From contig RGVD01000039.1 of the NCBI GenBank assembly GCA_010027395.1, forward strand, positions 1 to 15,246: a stretch of 15,246 nucleotides of DNA, in the 5' to 3' direction. Positions 13,824 through 15,246 of the stretch are shown piece after piece. This stretch comes from Bacteroidota bacterium (GTDB lineage Bacteria > Bacteroidota > Bacteroidia > UKL13-3). Each line of letters opens with the position of its first letter. The stretch's first letter is position 1. The notes beneath the pieces were generated by a model. That model had not been told where the DNA came from, made no database searches, and saw only the letters and a list, made by a program, of their open reading frames with translations. The position numbers were made by a program, and so were the translations under genes.

Positions 13824-14582
13824 TTAGAAAATAATACCAAAGCTAAGCGAAGTGAAACTATTGGTAGCTGCCCACTTGTCTTCATAAAGCATATCCACCA
13901 AACCTCCATTGTATCGCAAACCTGTATATACTTTTGTGTTTGAAAATAAATCATATTGAATCCCACCACCTATAATAAATGAAGGATTAAAGAAGCTAAC
14001 TTTTTTTTCATAAGCATCGTTATTATCTGTTGTTATATCAGCCTTGATATAAAAATTATCAGCCGCATCAGGGTTTTGGGCATCCATATTATCCACTTTT
14101 ACTACACTTGAACTCACATCAATTTTGCTGCGGATTAATAAACCTAATCCCATTCCAAACTCTCCATAAACCCTTAGCTTACCTCCATTAATTGGATTGG
14201 TTCTCATTTTAAACAAAATAGGAATTTGCAAATAACGTAGGTTGTAGGTCATGCTTAAATCACCTGTATTACCTTTTACAGCATCACTTTTATATAAATA
14301 AACGTTATTGTTAAACTTAAATTTAGATGTAACATTCACCACATTTATTTCTGTTCCAAAGGCGTATCTTTCATTGATATATCTTGAAACCGTGAATCCA
14401 TAATTCCAATCCAAGCTAATGCCATTGGCATCAATACTTTTGCTATCTGGAGTAACCCAACTGATATTGGGAGCTATACGCAATCCAAATTCATATTTAT
14501 TTTCATCGCTGATTTTTTGTGAAAAACCATTTGAAATACTCATTATTGCCAAGGCAATTAACATTACATAATTTCTAGTCAT
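13824..14582 (-). CDS. PorT-like outer membrane beta-barrel protein
   Basis: This is a 252-residue secreted barrel protein. A Sec signal peptide is clear (basic TRN, hydrophobic YVMLIALAIMSIS, cleavage near GFSQ, residue 21 or 22). The mature part has alternating strands such as YEFGLRIAPNISW, YGFTVSRYINERYAFGTEI, LRYLQIPILFKMR and VYGEFGMGLGLLIRSKI, and ends with strand SLSFGIIF with a terminal phenylalanine, as outer membrane barrels usually do. The LRYLQIPILFK strand is typical of the PorT/outer-membrane-protein-beta-barrel group common in Bacteroidetes. A specific role (PorT assists type IX secretion) cannot be assigned from sequence. Two Asp/Asn-rich stretches at about 160-190 are likely extracellular loops. 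It is upstream of nadE in the same direction and divergent from gldB by only 20 bases. Confidence 0.85.
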   Translation of the reverse strand: MTRNYVMLIALAIMSISNGFSQKISDENKYEFGLRIAPNISWVTPDSKSIDANGISLDWNYGFTVSRYINERYAFGTEINVVNVTSKFKFNNNVYLYKSDAVKGNTGDLSMTYNLRYLQIPILFKMRTNPINGGKLRVYGEFGMGLGLLIRSKIDVSSSVVKVDNMDAQNPDAADNFYIKADITTDNNDAYEKKVSFFNPSFIIGGGIQYDLFSNTKVYTGLRYNGGLVDMLYEDKWAATNSFTSLSFGIIF

Positions 14583-14589
14583 ACATTTG
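14582..14589 (+). promoter_or_regulatory. Possible -7 element for gldB
   Basis: TACATTTG matches TAnnTTTG exactly and lies 13 bases before the gldB ATG, so the leader would be very short. I saw no TTG at the expected -33 spacing. It touches the start codon of the divergent barrel gene. Confidence 0.35.
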
Positions 14590-14602
14590 AGAAATAAAAA
14601 AT

Positions 14603-15246
14603 ATGGACAAATTTATAAAATACGCTTACAAAACCTTCATTTATGTTTTCATCTTATTGTTGGTAGCTTGTAGTGATAATACTAAAACCAATACAGCCGA
14701 AGAAACAAATATTAAGATACACCGCTTTGAGCGTGATTTGTTCTCGGGAGAAGGTGCCCCTCATTTTATGATGATGGCGAATAAATACAAAGAATTTTAC
14801 TTTGGTTTCTGTAATGATATTTTAGAAATACCTGAAAATAGAGAGGATACCCTTCATAGCAAGGAACTTACCGAGTTTATTCATCACCCTAGCTTAATGC
14901 ATTTAAAACATGATGTAGACAGTGTGTATACTGATTTGGAACCTATAGAAGCCCAATTAACAGAGGCCATGAAAAACTATAAAAAGGAGTTTCCTAAAAA
15001 CAAGGTGCCCTATTTTGTAAGTTTTGTTTCAGAGTTTGGCTTTGCTAATATTACTTATGATACCATTATTGGTATTGGATTGGATATGTATTTAGGAAAA
15101 GATTATCCTATTTATCCAATTATAGAGTTTCCCAAATACATGAGCAATAAGCTTTGCAAAGAGTATGTGGCATCTAATGCTATCAAGGCTATGGCCATAT
15201 CAAATTACGAATACCAAACCAAGGACAAACGCTTTTTGGCCTTTAT
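14603..15246 (+). CDS. gldB: Gliding motility lipoprotein GldB (partial, C-terminus outside the window)
   Basis: The first 214 residues of GldB are present, cut by the right edge. A lipoprotein signal peptide is visible: basic start, hydrophobic FIYVFILLLVA, and lipidated C23 followed by SDN. Family features are FERDLF soon after the signal, the long helical middle, YFVSFVSEFGFANIT, and IGIGLDMYLGKDYPIYP, which I recognise as the GldB signature segment. In Flavobacterium GldB is needed for gliding and is linked to the type IX secretion/gliding machinery, but homologs are widespread in non-gliding Bacteroidetes, so this alone does not show motility. The start ATG is 20 bases from the divergent barrel start. 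gldC often follows gldB; that would lie outside this window. Confidence 0.92.
   Translation, partial: MDKFIKYAYKTFIYVFILLLVACSDNTKTNTAEETNIKIHRFERDLFSGEGAPHFMMMANKYKEFYFGFCNDILEIPENREDTLHSKELTEFIHHPSLMHLKHDVDSVYTDLEPIEAQLTEAMKNYKKEFPKNKVPYFVSFVSEFGFANITYDTIIGIGLDMYLGKDYPIYPIIEFPKYMSNKLCKEYVASNAIKAMAISNYEYQTKDKRFLAF
14608..14615 (-). promoter_or_regulatory. Possible -7 element for the barrel-nadE operon
   Basis: On the minus strand TAAATTTG (14615-14608) matches TAnnTTTG and lies 25 bases before the barrel gene ATG. It sits inside the first codons of gldB. No convincing -33 element is at the expected spacing. Confidence 0.35.

Noticed and set aside
1..15246. A novel defence, mobile or biosynthetic system
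   Set aside because: Every long frame but two belongs to a known housekeeping family. No nuclease, reverse transcriptase, toxin, recombinase or unusual gene cluster is present.

Overview
The window is an AT-rich piece of a Bacteroidetes (Bacteroidota) chromosome. The evidence is a GldB gliding-motility lipoprotein next to nadE, a PorT-like outer membrane barrel, an MlaE/MlaF pair, A-rich start regions without strong Shine-Dalgarno sites, and several matches to the Bacteroidetes -7 promoter element TAnnTTTG. Almost everything is housekeeping. I see no phage, integrase, CRISPR, toxin-antitoxin or biosynthetic cluster, no tRNA or rRNA, and no convincing undescribed multi-gene system.

Layout. 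1-915 (minus): the MlaE-type permease, then the 5' part of its MlaF-type ATPase, for inter-membrane lipid transport. 1042-1947 (plus): a NatA-like ABC ATPase with no permease beside it. 2098-3422 (plus): a 2-oxoacid dehydrogenase E2 subunit broken by a small frame-shifting deletion inside the catalytic domain, with its own likely promoter and a good intrinsic terminator. 3484-3929: short coding-like remnants, one carrying a perfect 9-bp palindrome. 4059-5927 (minus): an MsbA-like ABC exporter. 6201-6241: a large hairpin. 6260-8728 (minus): Lon protease. 8949-10346 (minus): a tatD-family/tcdA pair. 10414-11809 (plus): a DedA membrane protein and an overlapping secreted protein of unknown function. 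11810-12113: a repeat-filled gap between convergent genes. 12114-14582 (minus): a beta-barrel protein, then glutamine-dependent NAD synthetase. 14603-end (plus): gldB, cut by the window edge, starting 20 bases from the divergent barrel gene.

The genes mostly serve envelope upkeep (Mla, MsbA-like, DedA, barrel, GldB), protein quality control (Lon), tRNA modification (TcdA) and NAD synthesis.

The structure that gene annotation does not explain is a set of small dispersed palindromic elements sharing a core like GAGCGRAGTCGA. One is an inverted dimer forming the hairpin after lon, one is in the 11.8-12.1 kb gap, and one lies in frame inside nadE, where it adds about ten residues to an inter-domain linker. 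The gap also holds two diverged copies of a second, 53-bp repeat. The elements resemble REP-type repeats. The in-frame nadE copy and the E2 deletion are the two items most worth checking.
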